From positions 1 to 8,866 of the forward strand of contig CAMEIU010000089.1 in the NCBI GenBank assembly GCA_945918815.1: a stretch of DNA of 8,866 nt, written 5' to 3'. The notes under the pieces were generated by a model, which saw only the letters and a list, made by a program, of their open reading frames with translations, was not told the DNA's origin and did no database searches. Source of the DNA: an uncultured Clostridia bacterium (lineage in GTDB: Bacteria; Bacillota; Clostridia; Oscillospirales; Oscillospiraceae). The translations under genes and the position numbers were made by a program. How positions within the stretch are numbered: the stretch's first letter is position 1; each line of letters starts with the position of its first letter. Positions 1 to 5,700 of this stretch are shown piece after piece.

Positions 1-248
1 AGAGCTACATCCGCCGCCTGCCGACCCTCCCAGAGATGACCGGCTCCTATCCCGGCGTGGAGAAGGCCTACGCCATCCAGGCCGGCCGCGAGGTCCGCAT
101 CATGGTCAAGCCCGAGGAGGTCTCCGAGGACAACATGATCCTCCTGGCCCGGGACATTGCCAAGAAGATCGAATCCGAGCTGGAATACCCCGGCCAGATC
201 AAGGTCAACGTCATCCGCGAGACCAAGGCCGTGGAATTTGCGAAGTAA
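1..248 (+). CDS. rny: Ribonuclease Y, C-terminal fragment (5' end outside window)
   Basis: RNase Y is a membrane-anchored endoribonuclease that initiates mRNA decay in many Firmicutes. Only the last 81 residues are present; the first complete codon is at position 3 and the stop is TAA at 246-248. The tail carries the family's highly conserved C-terminal signature: GVEKAYAIQAGREVRIMVKP, then LLARDIAKKIE, ELEYPGQIKVNVIRET and a final AVEFAK. The transmembrane anchor, coiled coil, KH domain and HD catalytic domain lie upstream of the window and cannot be assessed. An intrinsic terminator begins 10 nt after the stop, so this is the end of its transcription unit and it is not co-transcribed with the transporter downstream. 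Identification rests on recognising the conserved tail; the start is unknown. Confidence 0.95.
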   Translation, partial: SYIRRLPTLPEMTGSYPGVEKAYAIQAGREVRIMVKPEEVSEDNMILLARDIAKKIESELEYPGQIKVNVIRETKAVEFAK

Positions 249-257
249 AACGAACCC

Positions 258-292
258 AAAAGCGCGAGGCTGGAAACAGCCCCGCGCTTTTT
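258..292 (+). terminator. Intrinsic terminator after rny
   Basis: AAAAGCGCG (258-266) pairs with CGCGCTTTT (283-291), and GGCTG (268-272) pairs with CAGCC (277-281). There is one A/C mismatch between the two helices and a GAAA tetraloop. The T run at 288-292 follows directly. It is a strong rho-independent terminator, and its A-rich 5' side may let it work weakly in the other direction too. Confidence 0.9.
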
Positions 293-322
293 CCATGGAC
301 AGAACCCCGTTGCGCCCCATGC

Positions 323-379
323 GGGCGGCTGATAGCCGCCCCTACAGCCACGCCTGCAAGCACGCCGCAGGGGCTGCGG
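323..379. repeat. Two short GC-rich hairpin repeats in the rny/T-box gap
   Basis: The stretch 293-425 holds no gene. It contains two perfect short inverted repeats: GGGCGGCT-GAT-AGCCGCCC (323-341, followed by CTAC) and CCGCAG-GGG-CTGCGG (365-379). Neither is followed by a T tract, so neither looks like a terminator. The first resembles a short interspersed repeat I associate with Oscillospiraceae genomes. The 12-mer ACGCCGCAGGGG at 362-373 recurs in inverted orientation at 1929-1940, in the gap between the lipoprotein and permease genes. Function unknown. Confidence 0.5.
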
Positions 380-425
380 ATTGTCTTCACTGATGTACTC
401 GGATAAATTTTTTCCGGCGCGGGGG

Positions 426-454
426 TTGACAAATGAAAAATCGGAGCATATAAT
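426..454 (+). promoter_or_regulatory. Consensus sigma-A promoter for the T-box/trpXYZ transcript
   Basis: The -35 box TTGACA (426-431) and -10 box TATAAT (449-454) are both perfect matches to consensus and are separated by exactly 17 nt. Transcription would start near 461, just ahead of the T-box stem I. Strong constitutive initiation suits a system controlled by premature termination. Confidence 0.92.
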
Positions 455-460
455 GACCAC

Positions 461-742
461 AACAACTGAACCAGAGTTGAAACCTGTGAGGAAGAGAAGT
501 AACCGGCACAGCAAACCTTCAGAGAGTCCTGGATGGTGGAATCAGGGCGGGGCGCGGTCGTGCGAATGGACTTCCGAGGGCGGCTTGAACGGGAAACCTA
601 GTAGATGCCGACGGGGCCCCACCCGTTATCCATCGGGCACGCGTGATGGCGCGTGAAGCGAGCGGACGCGTATGCGTCAATTTGGGTGGTATCGCAGGAG
701 TATGGCTCTTGTCCCATGAATGGGATAAGGGGCCATTTTTTT
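461..742 (+). promoter_or_regulatory. T-box leader (tRNA-sensing riboswitch), specifier TGG = Trp
   Basis: The parts of a canonical T-box occur in order. GGAAG (490-494) pairs with CTTCC (571-575) to close the specifier loop. One side of the loop has the AGTA loop-E motif (498-501); the other side has GAA followed by the triplet TGG (567-569) and A570. The distal stem I shows the AGAGAG bulge (521-526) and CCTG/CAGG (528-531/543-546) closing a GGTGGAA-type loop. The T-box core is GGGTGGTATCGC (684-695), with TGGT (687-690) available to pair with the tRNA NCCA end. CCCA (713-716) can pair either with TGGG (683-686) in the antiterminator or with the terminator hairpin. Uncharged tRNA-Trp should therefore allow read-through into the transporter operon. 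TGGT would meet a G discriminator base only by wobble, a small oddity if the tRNA has G73. Confidence 0.92.
703..742 (+). terminator. T-box regulated terminator
   Basis: The 5' arm 703-717 (TGGCTCTTGTCCCAT) pairs with 720-735 (ATGGGATAAGGGGCCA), with two G-U pairs and one bulged G (731). Seven T residues follow at 736-742. The 5' arm includes the CCCA that the antiterminator also needs, which makes the two structures mutually exclusive. The following 743-803 is an unstructured-looking leader up to the Shine-Dalgarno site of the lipoprotein gene. Confidence 0.9.
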
Positions 743-816
743 ATTGCTCCGAACAAACAGGGTCCCGGCAAGCCCCCTCATCTGCCGCCCAAATTCAAAA
801 TCTGGAGGAAAACACC

Positions 817-1875
817 ATGAAAAACCGCAACATCATCAAAAAACTCGCCGCTGCAATCCTGTCTGCCGCCATGCTCTTTTCCCTGGCCGCCTGCGGCGAA
901 AAAACCGAAGCCGCCGCGGAGAGCGGAAAGACCTACAAGGTCGGCATCTGCAACTATGTGGACGACGCGTCCTTGAACCAGATTGTGGACAACATTCAGA
1001 ACCGCCTGGCGGAGATCGGCCAGGAACAGGGCGTGACCTTTGAGGTCTCCTATGACAACTGCAACGCCGACGCCACGGTTCTCGAGCAGATTGTCGCCAA
1101 CTTCATCGCCGACGGCGTGGACCTGATGGTCGGCGTGGCGACCCCTGTGGCCATGAAGATGCAGAGCGCCACGGAAGACAACCGGATCCCCGTGATCTTT
1201 GCCGCCGTCACCGACCCCGTGGGCGCTGGCCTGGTGGAATCCCTGGAGGCCCCCGGCTCCAACCTGACCGGCACCTCCGACTACCTTGACACCAATTCCG
1301 TCATGAACCTGATCTTCGCCGCCGACCCTGACGCTTCCAAGATCGGCCTGCTCTATGACGCCGGTCAGGACTCCTCCACTGCCGCCATCGCCGCGGCCAA
1401 GGCCTACCTGGAGGAGAAGGGCATTGAAGTCATCGAGCGCACCGGCACCACCACCGACGAGGTCATGCTGGCCGCCGAGGCCCTGGTGGCCGACGGTGTG
1501 GACGCGGTCTTCACCCCCACCGACAACACCATCATGACGGCGGAGCTGGCCATCTATGAAACCTTTATGGCGGCGGGCATTCCCCACTACACCGGTGCGG
1601 ACTCCTTCGCCCTCAACGGCGCGTTCGTGGGCTACGGCGTGGATTACGCCAACCTGGGCGTGGAAACCGCCGACATGGTGGCCGAAATCCTGCTGAACGG
1701 CGCGGACCCCGCCTCCACCGCCGTCCGCACCTTTGACAACGGCACCGCCACCGTGAACACCGAAGCCTGCGAGGCATTGGGCCTGGACTTTGCAACCATC
1801 GAAGCCGCCTTCGCCCCCCTGTGCACCAAGGTTTCCACCATCACCACGGCAGAGAGCTTCGACGATTTGCAGTAA
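817..1875 (+). CDS. trpX: Tryptophan-type ABC transporter substrate-binding lipoprotein (TrpX-like)
   Basis: Extracellular solute-binding lipoprotein of the ABC_sub_bind (TrpX) type, 352 aa. The start at 817 follows GGAGG (804-808) and gives a textbook lipoprotein signal: basic NRNIIKK, a hydrophobic stretch to about residue 22, then lipobox L23-A24-A25-C26. An upstream in-frame start at 643 would run through the T-box and is rejected. After a low-complexity Glu/Ala linker the mature part has a two-lobe Rossmann-like pattern: KVGICNYVDDASLNQIVDNI near the start, VATPVAMKMQ, FAAVTDPVGAGLV, KIGLLYD, and DAVFTPTDNTIM in the second lobe. Family knowledge links this protein to permease and ATPase partners of exactly the kind that follow. 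Substrate is inferred from the Trp-specifier T-box upstream; without it the family alone would not fix the ligand. Co-transcription with 1997-3714 is likely, since no terminator separates them. Confidence 0.85.
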   Translation: MKNRNIIKKLAAAILSAAMLFSLAACGEKTEAAAESGKTYKVGICNYVDDASLNQIVDNIQNRLAEIGQEQGVTFEVSYDNCNADATVLEQIVANFIADGVDLMVGVATPVAMKMQSATEDNRIPVIFAAVTDPVGAGLVESLEAPGSNLTGTSDYLDTNSVMNLIFAADPDASKIGLLYDAGQDSSTAAIAAAKAYLEEKGIEVIERTGTTTDEVMLAAEALVADGVDAVFTPTDNTIMTAELAIYETFMAAGIPHYTGADSFALNGAFVGYGVDYANLGVETADMVAEILLNGADPASTAVRTFDNGTATVNTEACEALGLDFATIEAAFAPLCTKVSTITTAESFDDLQ

Positions 1876-1996
1876 ATTTGGTCCATTGGGATTTGAATTT
1901 CCCTGCTTGAAATTTGTTCGTAGGGCCGCCCCTGCGGCGTTGTATTGTCGGGTTTCAGTCACACCTTCATTGTCCATTGCGTTTAGGAGGAACACC
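1876..1996 (+). repeat. 121-nt trpX-trpY intergenic with short repeats
   Basis: This gap is unusually long for the middle of a transporter operon. It holds TTGGTCCATT (1878-1887) and TTGTCCATT (1970-1978), members of a motif that recurs in other gaps of this window. It also holds a hairpin GCCGC-CCCT-GCGGC (1925-1938) inside a 12-mer shared in inverted form with 362-373. There is no T tract after the hairpin and no convincing promoter. It ends with AGGAGG (1985-1990), the ribosome site of the permease gene. Confidence 0.5.
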
Positions 1997-2935
1997 ATGA
2001 ATCTAGCAACGGTCCTGTCCCTGGGACAGACGGCTTTGGAGCTGGGCTTGATCTGCGCGTTGACGGTCCTGTCCCTGTTTCTCAGCTATTCCATGCTCAA
2101 CGTCTGCGACCTGTCCACCGACGGCTGCTTTACCCTGGGCGCGGCGGTGGGCGCGGTGGTGGCCATTGCGGGGCACCCCTATTTGTCCATTCCGGCGGCC
2201 ATGGGGGCCGGTATGTGCTCCGGCTTTGTCACGGCCCTGCTCCAGACCAAAATGGGCGTGGACAGCCTTTTGTCCGGCATCATCGTCAACACGGGCCTCT
2301 ACTCCATCAACATTGCCGTCATGGGCGGCGCGTCGCTGCTGAACATGAACAAGACCGACACGGTGTTCACCAAGCTCAAGGCCCTGCTGGACGGCACGGT
2401 CCTGGCGGGCCAGTACCGGCTCCTGGCGGCGCTGGCCGCCGTGGCCCTGGTGGTGGCGTTCCTGACCCTGTTCCTCAACACCCGCCTGGGTCTTGCCATC
2501 CGGGCCACGGGCAACAATCCCGACATGGTCCGGGCCTCCTCCATCAATCCGGCCTTCACCACCGTGGTGGGCCTGTGCATCTCCGGCGCCATCACGGCTC
2601 TGTCCGGCTGCCTGCTGGCCCAATCCCAGAAGTCCGTGGACATCAACATCGGCAGCGGCATGGTGACCATCGCCCTGGCCTCCCTGCTCATCGGCCGGGC
2701 CTTCCTGGGCAAGGGCGGCATTCTCAACCGGGCCATCGGCGCGGTGCTGGGCGCCTTCGTCTTCCGGCTGGTCTACACCATCGCCCTGCGGTTCAACATG
2801 CCGGCCTTCATGCTGAAGCTGGTGTCCTCTCTCATCGTGGTCCTGGCCATCGCGGGACCCTATCTCAAGAGCCGGTGGCCGCTGCTGCAACGGCGGCTGC
2901 GCCACGGCGGGAAAGGAGGACGGGGCGTATGCTGA
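1997..2935 (+). CDS. trpY: ABC transporter permease (TrpY-like)
   Basis: Inner-membrane permease of the branched-chain/ribose type (BPD_transp_2 family), 312 aa, predicted to form the translocation channel for the substrate delivered by the lipoprotein encoded upstream. Start 1997 follows AGGAGG (1985-1990) by 6 nt. Hydrophobic segments are visible at about residues 13-34, 44-60, 63-83, 90-110, 141-162, 185-207, 222-236, 245-265 and 270-290. The cytoplasmic coupling loop typical of the family is clear at about 162-180 (TRLGLAIRATGNNPDMVRA), followed by SINPAFTTVVGLCISG. The C-terminus is strongly basic (residues 293-309), consistent with the positive-inside rule. The stop TGA (2933-2935) overlaps the ATPase start by 7 nt, so translation of the two is probably coupled. 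Tryptophan specificity is inferred from the T-box. Confidence 0.87.
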   Translation: MNLATVLSLGQTALELGLICALTVLSLFLSYSMLNVCDLSTDGCFTLGAAVGAVVAIAGHPYLSIPAAMGAGMCSGFVTALLQTKMGVDSLLSGIIVNTGLYSINIAVMGGASLLNMNKTDTVFTKLKALLDGTVLAGQYRLLAALAAVALVVAFLTLFLNTRLGLAIRATGNNPDMVRASSINPAFTTVVGLCISGAITALSGCLLAQSQKSVDINIGSGMVTIALASLLIGRAFLGKGGILNRAIGAVLGAFVFRLVYTIALRFNMPAFMLKLVSSLIVVLAIAGPYLKSRWPLLQRRLRHGGKGGRGVC

Positions 2936-3714
2936 CCCTCTCCCATCTCTCCAAAACCTTCAACCCCGGCACGGTCAATGAGAAGAAGGCCCTGGACAAC
3001 CTGTCCCTGCACCTGGACCCGGGGGAATTTGTGACCATCATCGGCTCCAACGGCGCGGGAAAGTCCACTCTGTTCAATGCCATTTTCGGCGACTTCTACA
3101 CCGACAGCGGCGCCGTCCTGCTGGACGGAAAGGATATCACCTTCCAGCCGCCCTATGTCCGGGCCAAGCAGATCGGCCGCCTGTACCAGGACCCCATGCG
3201 CGGCAGCGCGCCGGGCATGAGCATTGAGGAAAATCTGGCCCTGGCCGCCGGCAGCGGCGGCTGGTTCTCCCACATCACAAGAGCCGACAAGGCCCGGTTC
3301 CGGGACCAGCTGGCCCAGCTGAACATGGGATTGGAGGGCCGGATGAAGCAGCCCGTGGGCCTGCTCTCCGGCGGCCAGCGGCAGGCGTTGGCCCTGCTCA
3401 TGTCCACCATGGTGCCGCCGAAGCTGCTGCTCCTGGATGAACACACGGCGGCTCTGGACCCTGCCACGGCGGAGAAGGTGCTGGAGATCACCAAGGATGT
3501 GGTGGCCCGCCATCACATCACCACGCTGATGGTGACCCACAACATGCAGAACGCCCTGGACCTGGGCAACCGGACCCTGATGATGGACGGCGGCCGCATT
3601 GTCCTGGATTTGAAGGACCCGGAACGGAAGGGCCTGACGGTCCCCGACCTCCTGGAGCAATTCCGCTCCGGCGCAGGCAAGAACCTGGACAACGACCGGA
3701 TCCTGCTGTCGTAA
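2929..3714 (+). CDS. trpZ: ABC transporter ATP-binding protein (TrpZ-like)
   Basis: Cytoplasmic ATPase that powers the permease, 261 aa. All nucleotide-binding motifs are intact: Walker A GSNGAGKST (39-47), Q-loop LYQDP (Q87), signature LSGGQRQ (146-152), Walker B LLLLDE (166-171), D-loop AALDP (174-178) and the switch histidine H204 in VTHNM. The DEHTAALDP string is typical of the ATPases paired with TrpX-type lipoproteins. Start 2929 lies inside the end of the permease gene (7-nt overlap) and is preceded by AAGGAGG (2913-2919) with a 9-nt spacer. It is the last gene of the operon. No conventional terminator follows it; the next structure is the large palindrome beginning at 3783. Confidence 0.9.
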   Translation: MLTLSHLSKTFNPGTVNEKKALDNLSLHLDPGEFVTIIGSNGAGKSTLFNAIFGDFYTDSGAVLLDGKDITFQPPYVRAKQIGRLYQDPMRGSAPGMSIEENLALAAGSGGWFSHITRADKARFRDQLAQLNMGLEGRMKQPVGLLSGGQRQALALLMSTMVPPKLLLLDEHTAALDPATAEKVLEITKDVVARHHITTLMVTHNMQNALDLGNRTLMMDGGRIVLDLKDPERKGLTVPDLLEQFRSGAGKNLDNDRILLS

Positions 3715-3758
3715 GACAGGGCGGACCGGGAAAGTGGGATTTGTAGAGCGAATTGACA

Positions 3759-3775
3759 ATTGTCCATTGTCCATT
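3759..3775. repeat. Tandem copy of the TTGTCCATT intergenic motif
   Basis: The string ATTGTCCATTGTCCATT carries two overlapping copies of TTGTCCATT (3760-3768 and 3767-3775). It sits 45 nt after the trpZ stop. Single copies or near copies occur at 1878-1887, 1970-1978 and 5475-5483, each in a gap between genes. I recognise it as a short repeat often seen between genes of Oscillospiraceae. Function unknown. Confidence 0.55.
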
Positions 3776-3782
3776 CACAGAC

Positions 3783-4049
3783 AAATTCCAATTATGATTA
3801 TTGGCTTGAATAAGCAACAGCAAATTTCTTGCAAGTGTTCCAAAAACGCTGTCATTGCGAGCCAGTCCGCAGACTGGCGTGGCAATCCGTTCCCCCTGTA
3901 CAGACCGATTTTACGGAAATACTCAGAAATTTTCAGCCTTTGGGATACGGATTGCCACGTCGCTTCGCTCCTCGCAATGACAGTGCAGGACGGAACCCTG
4001 TCATAAAAATCCACATGCTTATTAAAACCGATCATCATAATCCCAATTT
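3783..4049. repeat. 267-bp nested imperfect palindrome (34-bp outer arms)
   Basis: The 34 nt at 3783-3816 match the reverse complement of 4016-4049 at 27 of 34 positions by hand alignment, with no gaps; for example AATAAGCA (3809-3816) faces TGCTTATT (4016-4023). These arms surround the 135-bp element at 3849-3983. The gaps between outer and inner arms are the same length on both sides (32 nt each), and they too show some residual matching (about 12 of 32). The whole block is therefore symmetric about position 3916, not a chance pair of repeats. It may be one large MITE-like element, or an older palindrome with the inner repeat at its centre. No transposase or coding capacity is seen; the reading frames through it are repeat translations. 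Confidence 0.7.
3849..3983. mobile_element. 135-bp MITE-like inverted-repeat element (GTCATTGCGAG type)
   Basis: Its termini are a perfect 13-bp inverted repeat, CTGTCATTGCGAG (3849-3861) and CTCGCAATGACAG (3971-3983). A second perfect 13-bp pair lies inside: CGTGGCAATCCGT (3878-3890) and ACGGATTGCCACG (3947-3959). Between the left pair sits a small hairpin CCAGTC-CGCA-GACTGG (3862-3877); the right side instead has TCGCTTCGCTC (3960-3970). I recognise the GTCATTGCGAG / CGTGGCAATCC combination as a non-coding interspersed repeat found in many bacterial genomes. No obvious target-site duplication flanks it. It would be mobilised only in trans, if at all. Confidence 0.75.
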
Positions 4050-4076
4050 GACGCGGGAGCTTCTGCGTGTTACAAT
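4048..4076 (+). promoter_or_regulatory. Promoter for dapF
   Basis: TTGACG (4048-4053) and TACAAT (4071-4076) are separated by 17 nt, giving a probable start near 4083 and a short leader to the dapF ATG at 4108. The first two bases of the -35 box are also the last two bases of the right arm of the 267-bp palindrome, so the element abuts the promoter. Confidence 0.8.
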
Positions 4077-4107
4077 CAAGCATATCAACCATGCGGAGGA
4101 ATGCACG

Positions 4108-4932
4108 ATGCGGTTTTGCAAATACCATGGCTTGGGCAACGATTTTATTTTGACCGACGATCTGGACGGTACGGTGGAGGCGACCCCGGCGCGGGCGGCG
4201 CGGCTCTGCGACCGGCATACGGGAATCGGCGCCGACGGCTGGCTTCTGGTCCGGCGGTCTGAGACCTGCGATATTCAGATGTTTTTGTATAATTCCGACG
4301 GCTCCGTGGCGGAGATGTGCGGCAACGGCCTGCGGTGCTTCGCCAAGTACGTCTATGACCGGGGCATCGTGCGGAAGGACGACTTCACCGTGGAGACCCT
4401 GGCGGGCGTCATGCGCGTCCATGTGACGGCGGAGGACGGTCGGGTAAAGCTGGTGACGGCCAACATCGGCAAGGCCAGCTTCGACCGGGCGTCCATTCCC
4501 ATGACCGGGGAAGGGACGTGCAGCCGCGAGACGTTCCATGTGCTGGACCGGGACCTGACCCTGTCGGCCTGCCTCATGGGCGTGCCCCACGCGGTGGTCT
4601 TCGGCAAGGACTTCACCGACGAAGACGTGCTGAAATACGGCCCGGTCCTGGAGACCGACCCGGTGTTCCCCCGGAAGGCCAACATCAACTTTGCCAACAT
4701 TCTCGACGATCATACGGTGGAGCTTCGCACCTGGGAGCGGGGCTGCGGCCGGACCCTGGCCTGCGGCACCGGCTCCTGCGCCACGGCGGTCCTCTGCGCC
4801 CGGGCGGGCTACACCCGGGATCAGGTGGAAATCCGCCTCCAGGTGGGCAGCCTGTTCATCCAGGTGACCGAGGACGGCGTGATCATGACCGGCCCCGCGG
4901 CCCTGGCCTTTGAAGGCGAAACAGATTTATAA
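4108..4932 (+). CDS. dapF: Diaminopimelate epimerase
   Basis: Cytoplasmic, cofactor-independent racemase that converts LL- to meso-diaminopimelate, feeding both lysine and peptidoglycan synthesis. It has 274 aa, the normal family length. Start 4108 follows GGAGGA (4095-4100) and gives the expected N-terminus, with HGLGNDF at residues 7-13; upstream in-frame sequence belongs to the palindrome and is rejected. Both catalytic cysteines are present in canonical contexts: C71 in MCGNGLRC and C219 in ACGTGSCA. Other family marks are GIGADG (39-44), YNSDGS (61-66), GVPHAVVF and WERGCGRT just before C219. It appears to be monocistronic, with its own promoter upstream and a long hairpin after the stop, and has no functional link to the CODH/ACS genes beyond adjacency. 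Confidence 0.96.
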   Translation: MRFCKYHGLGNDFILTDDLDGTVEATPARAARLCDRHTGIGADGWLLVRRSETCDIQMFLYNSDGSVAEMCGNGLRCFAKYVYDRGIVRKDDFTVETLAGVMRVHVTAEDGRVKLVTANIGKASFDRASIPMTGEGTCSRETFHVLDRDLTLSACLMGVPHAVVFGKDFTDEDVLKYGPVLETDPVFPRKANINFANILDDHTVELRTWERGCGRTLACGTGSCATAVLCARAGYTRDQVEIRLQVGSLFIQVTEDGVIMTGPAALAFEGETDL

Positions 4933-4949
4933 TGTATACAGAGAACCCT

Positions 4950-4989
4950 TTGCCCCCTTTCCGGTGCCCATCCGCCGGAAAGGGGGCAA
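4950..4989 (+). terminator. Long hairpin after dapF, probable terminator
   Basis: TTGCCCCCTTTCCGG (4950-4964) pairs perfectly over 15 bp with CCGGAAAGGGGGCAA (4975-4989), with a 10-nt loop. The usual T tract is poor: only TTTT appears, at 4996-4999. It may terminate inefficiently, work from both directions, or serve mainly to protect the dapF mRNA end. It separates dapF from the promoter at 5021. Confidence 0.6.
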
Positions 4990-5020
4990 GCTGACTTTTG
5001 AAAAATCCCCGGCGGGGGGG

Positions 5021-5049
5021 ATGACAAAATGGGGGAAATGGAGTATACT
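5021..5049 (+). promoter_or_regulatory. Promoter for the His-rich / cooT-like genes
   Basis: ATGACA (5021-5026) and TATACT (5044-5049) are 17 nt apart; the predicted start is near 5056. The -10 box lies in an 8-bp palindrome AGTATACT (5042-5049) and forms an inverted repeat ATACT-N9-AGTAT (5045-5063) that could be an operator. Just upstream, TCCCC-GGC-GGGG plus further Gs (5006-5020) forms a short GC hairpin next to the -35 box. Confidence 0.7.
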
Positions 5050-5099
5050 ATGCTCAAAAGTATGCCGGTTTCCCGGTAATCCCAGAAAGGATGATTTGA

Positions 5100-5474
5100 A
5101 TGATGCATCTTGACCATGAACATGAGGGCGCCCACGAGCATGTCCACACCCATGCCGACGGCACCACCCACAGCCATTCCCACACCCACGACCATGACCA
5201 TGCGCACAGCCATCCCCATTCCCATGGCTGTGAGACCACCAACTGCGCCTCCTGCGGCGGCTGCGGCGAGCACACCCCCAAGGAAGAGCTGGTGGCTCTG
5301 ATGAAATATATGGTGAACCACAACACCGCCCACGCCAACGAGCTGGCGGAACTGGCCAAGAAGCTGGGCGACCTGGGCGACAAGACCGCCTACGAGCAGG
5401 TCATGCTGGCCGTCAGCGACTTTGAAAAGGGCAACCTGCGGCTGAGCACCATCCTGGCGGCCATGCAGGAGTAA
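5100..5474 (+). CDS. His-rich, Cys-cluster protein, putative nickel chaperone or store
   Basis: A 124-aa protein with three visible parts. Residues 3-42 hold 17 histidines, mostly alternating with small or acidic residues, as in HTHDHDHAHSHPHSH. Residues 44-55 hold four cysteines spaced C-x4-C-x2-C-x2-C (C44, C49, C52, C55). Residues 61-124 are Cys-free and look all-helical (ELVALMKYMVNHNTAHANEL, then a second helical stretch ending AAMQE). There is no signal peptide or membrane segment, so it is probably cytoplasmic. His-rich tails of this kind occur in nickel/cobalt chaperones such as HypB and CooJ and in metal transporters, but I do not recognise the family here. The cooT-like gene 31 nt downstream and cooC beyond point to nickel storage or delivery for CODH/ACS; that role is inference. 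Two adjacent ATGs (5100, 5103) could start it; AAAGG (5086-5090) favours the first. Confidence 0.82.
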   Translation: MMHLDHEHEGAHEHVHTHADGTTHSHSHTHDHDHAHSHPHSHGCETTNCASCGGCGEHTPKEELVALMKYMVNHNTAHANELAELAKKLGDLGDKTAYEQVMLAVSDFEKGNLRLSTILAAMQE

Positions 5475-5505
5475 TTGTCCATTCCAAAAAGGAGGAACCT
5501 ACCTT

Positions 5506-5700
5506 ATGTGTCTTTCCACTGTTTATCGGGAATCCAAAGGTCCCGAAAATATCGTCATGTCCAACGTCCAGCGGATCGATGTGGACGATGATCAGGTGCT
5601 TCTGACCGACCTGATGGAGCGTCAGGTGGTGGTCGTGGGCAAGCTGGTCATGGTGGACCTGGTGGGCGGCATGGCCATTGTCCGGGAGACCAAATCGTGA
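5506..5700 (+). CDS. cooT: CooT-like small nickel-binding protein
   Basis: A 64-aa protein starting MCLSTVY, with the Cys at position 2 that provides the nickel ligand in CooT proteins of CO-oxidising bacteria, followed by a compact beta-rich fold with VQRIDVDDDQVLLTDL and a hydrophobic KLVMVDLVGG stretch. Family knowledge: CooT dimers bind Ni(II) through Cys2 and assist maturation of carbon monoxide dehydrogenase. AAGGAGG (5489-5495) lies 10 nt before the ATG. The stop overlaps the start of the next gene (GTGA at 5697-5700), and the gene shares a transcript with the His-rich gene, whose stop is 31 nt upstream. The linkage to cooC, acsD and acsC supports the assignment. CooT-like paralogues also occur outside CODH clusters, so symbol certainty is moderate. 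Confidence 0.78.
   Translation: MCLSTVYRESKGPENIVMSNVQRIDVDDDQVLLTDLMERQVVVVGKLVMVDLVGGMAIVRETKS

Noticed and set aside
381..656. 91-aa frame over promoter and T-box
   Set aside because: Coincides with a consensus promoter and conserved RNA elements; no ribosome site.
643..816. 58-residue upstream extension of the trpX reading frame
   Set aside because: It runs through the T-box core and its terminator; the ATG at 817 has a good ribosome site and starts a proper lipoprotein signal.
778..1998. 406-aa minus-strand frame rich in Gly, His and Val
   Set aside because: Antisense shadow of trpX caused by GC-rich codon use; no ribosome site and no family resemblance.
3849..3983. CRISPR repeats
   Set aside because: The repeats are inverted pairs with no regular direct-repeat/spacer pattern and no cas genes nearby.
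3734..4006. 90-aa frame through the palindrome
   Set aside because: Translation of the repeat element (it reads through GTCATTGCGAG); no ribosome site. The similarity of its peptide to the antisense frame follows from the inverted repeat.
3775..4713. 312-aa minus-strand frame over dapF and the palindrome
   Set aside because: Antisense of dapF joined to a translation of the inverted repeat; dapF itself is unmistakable on the + strand.
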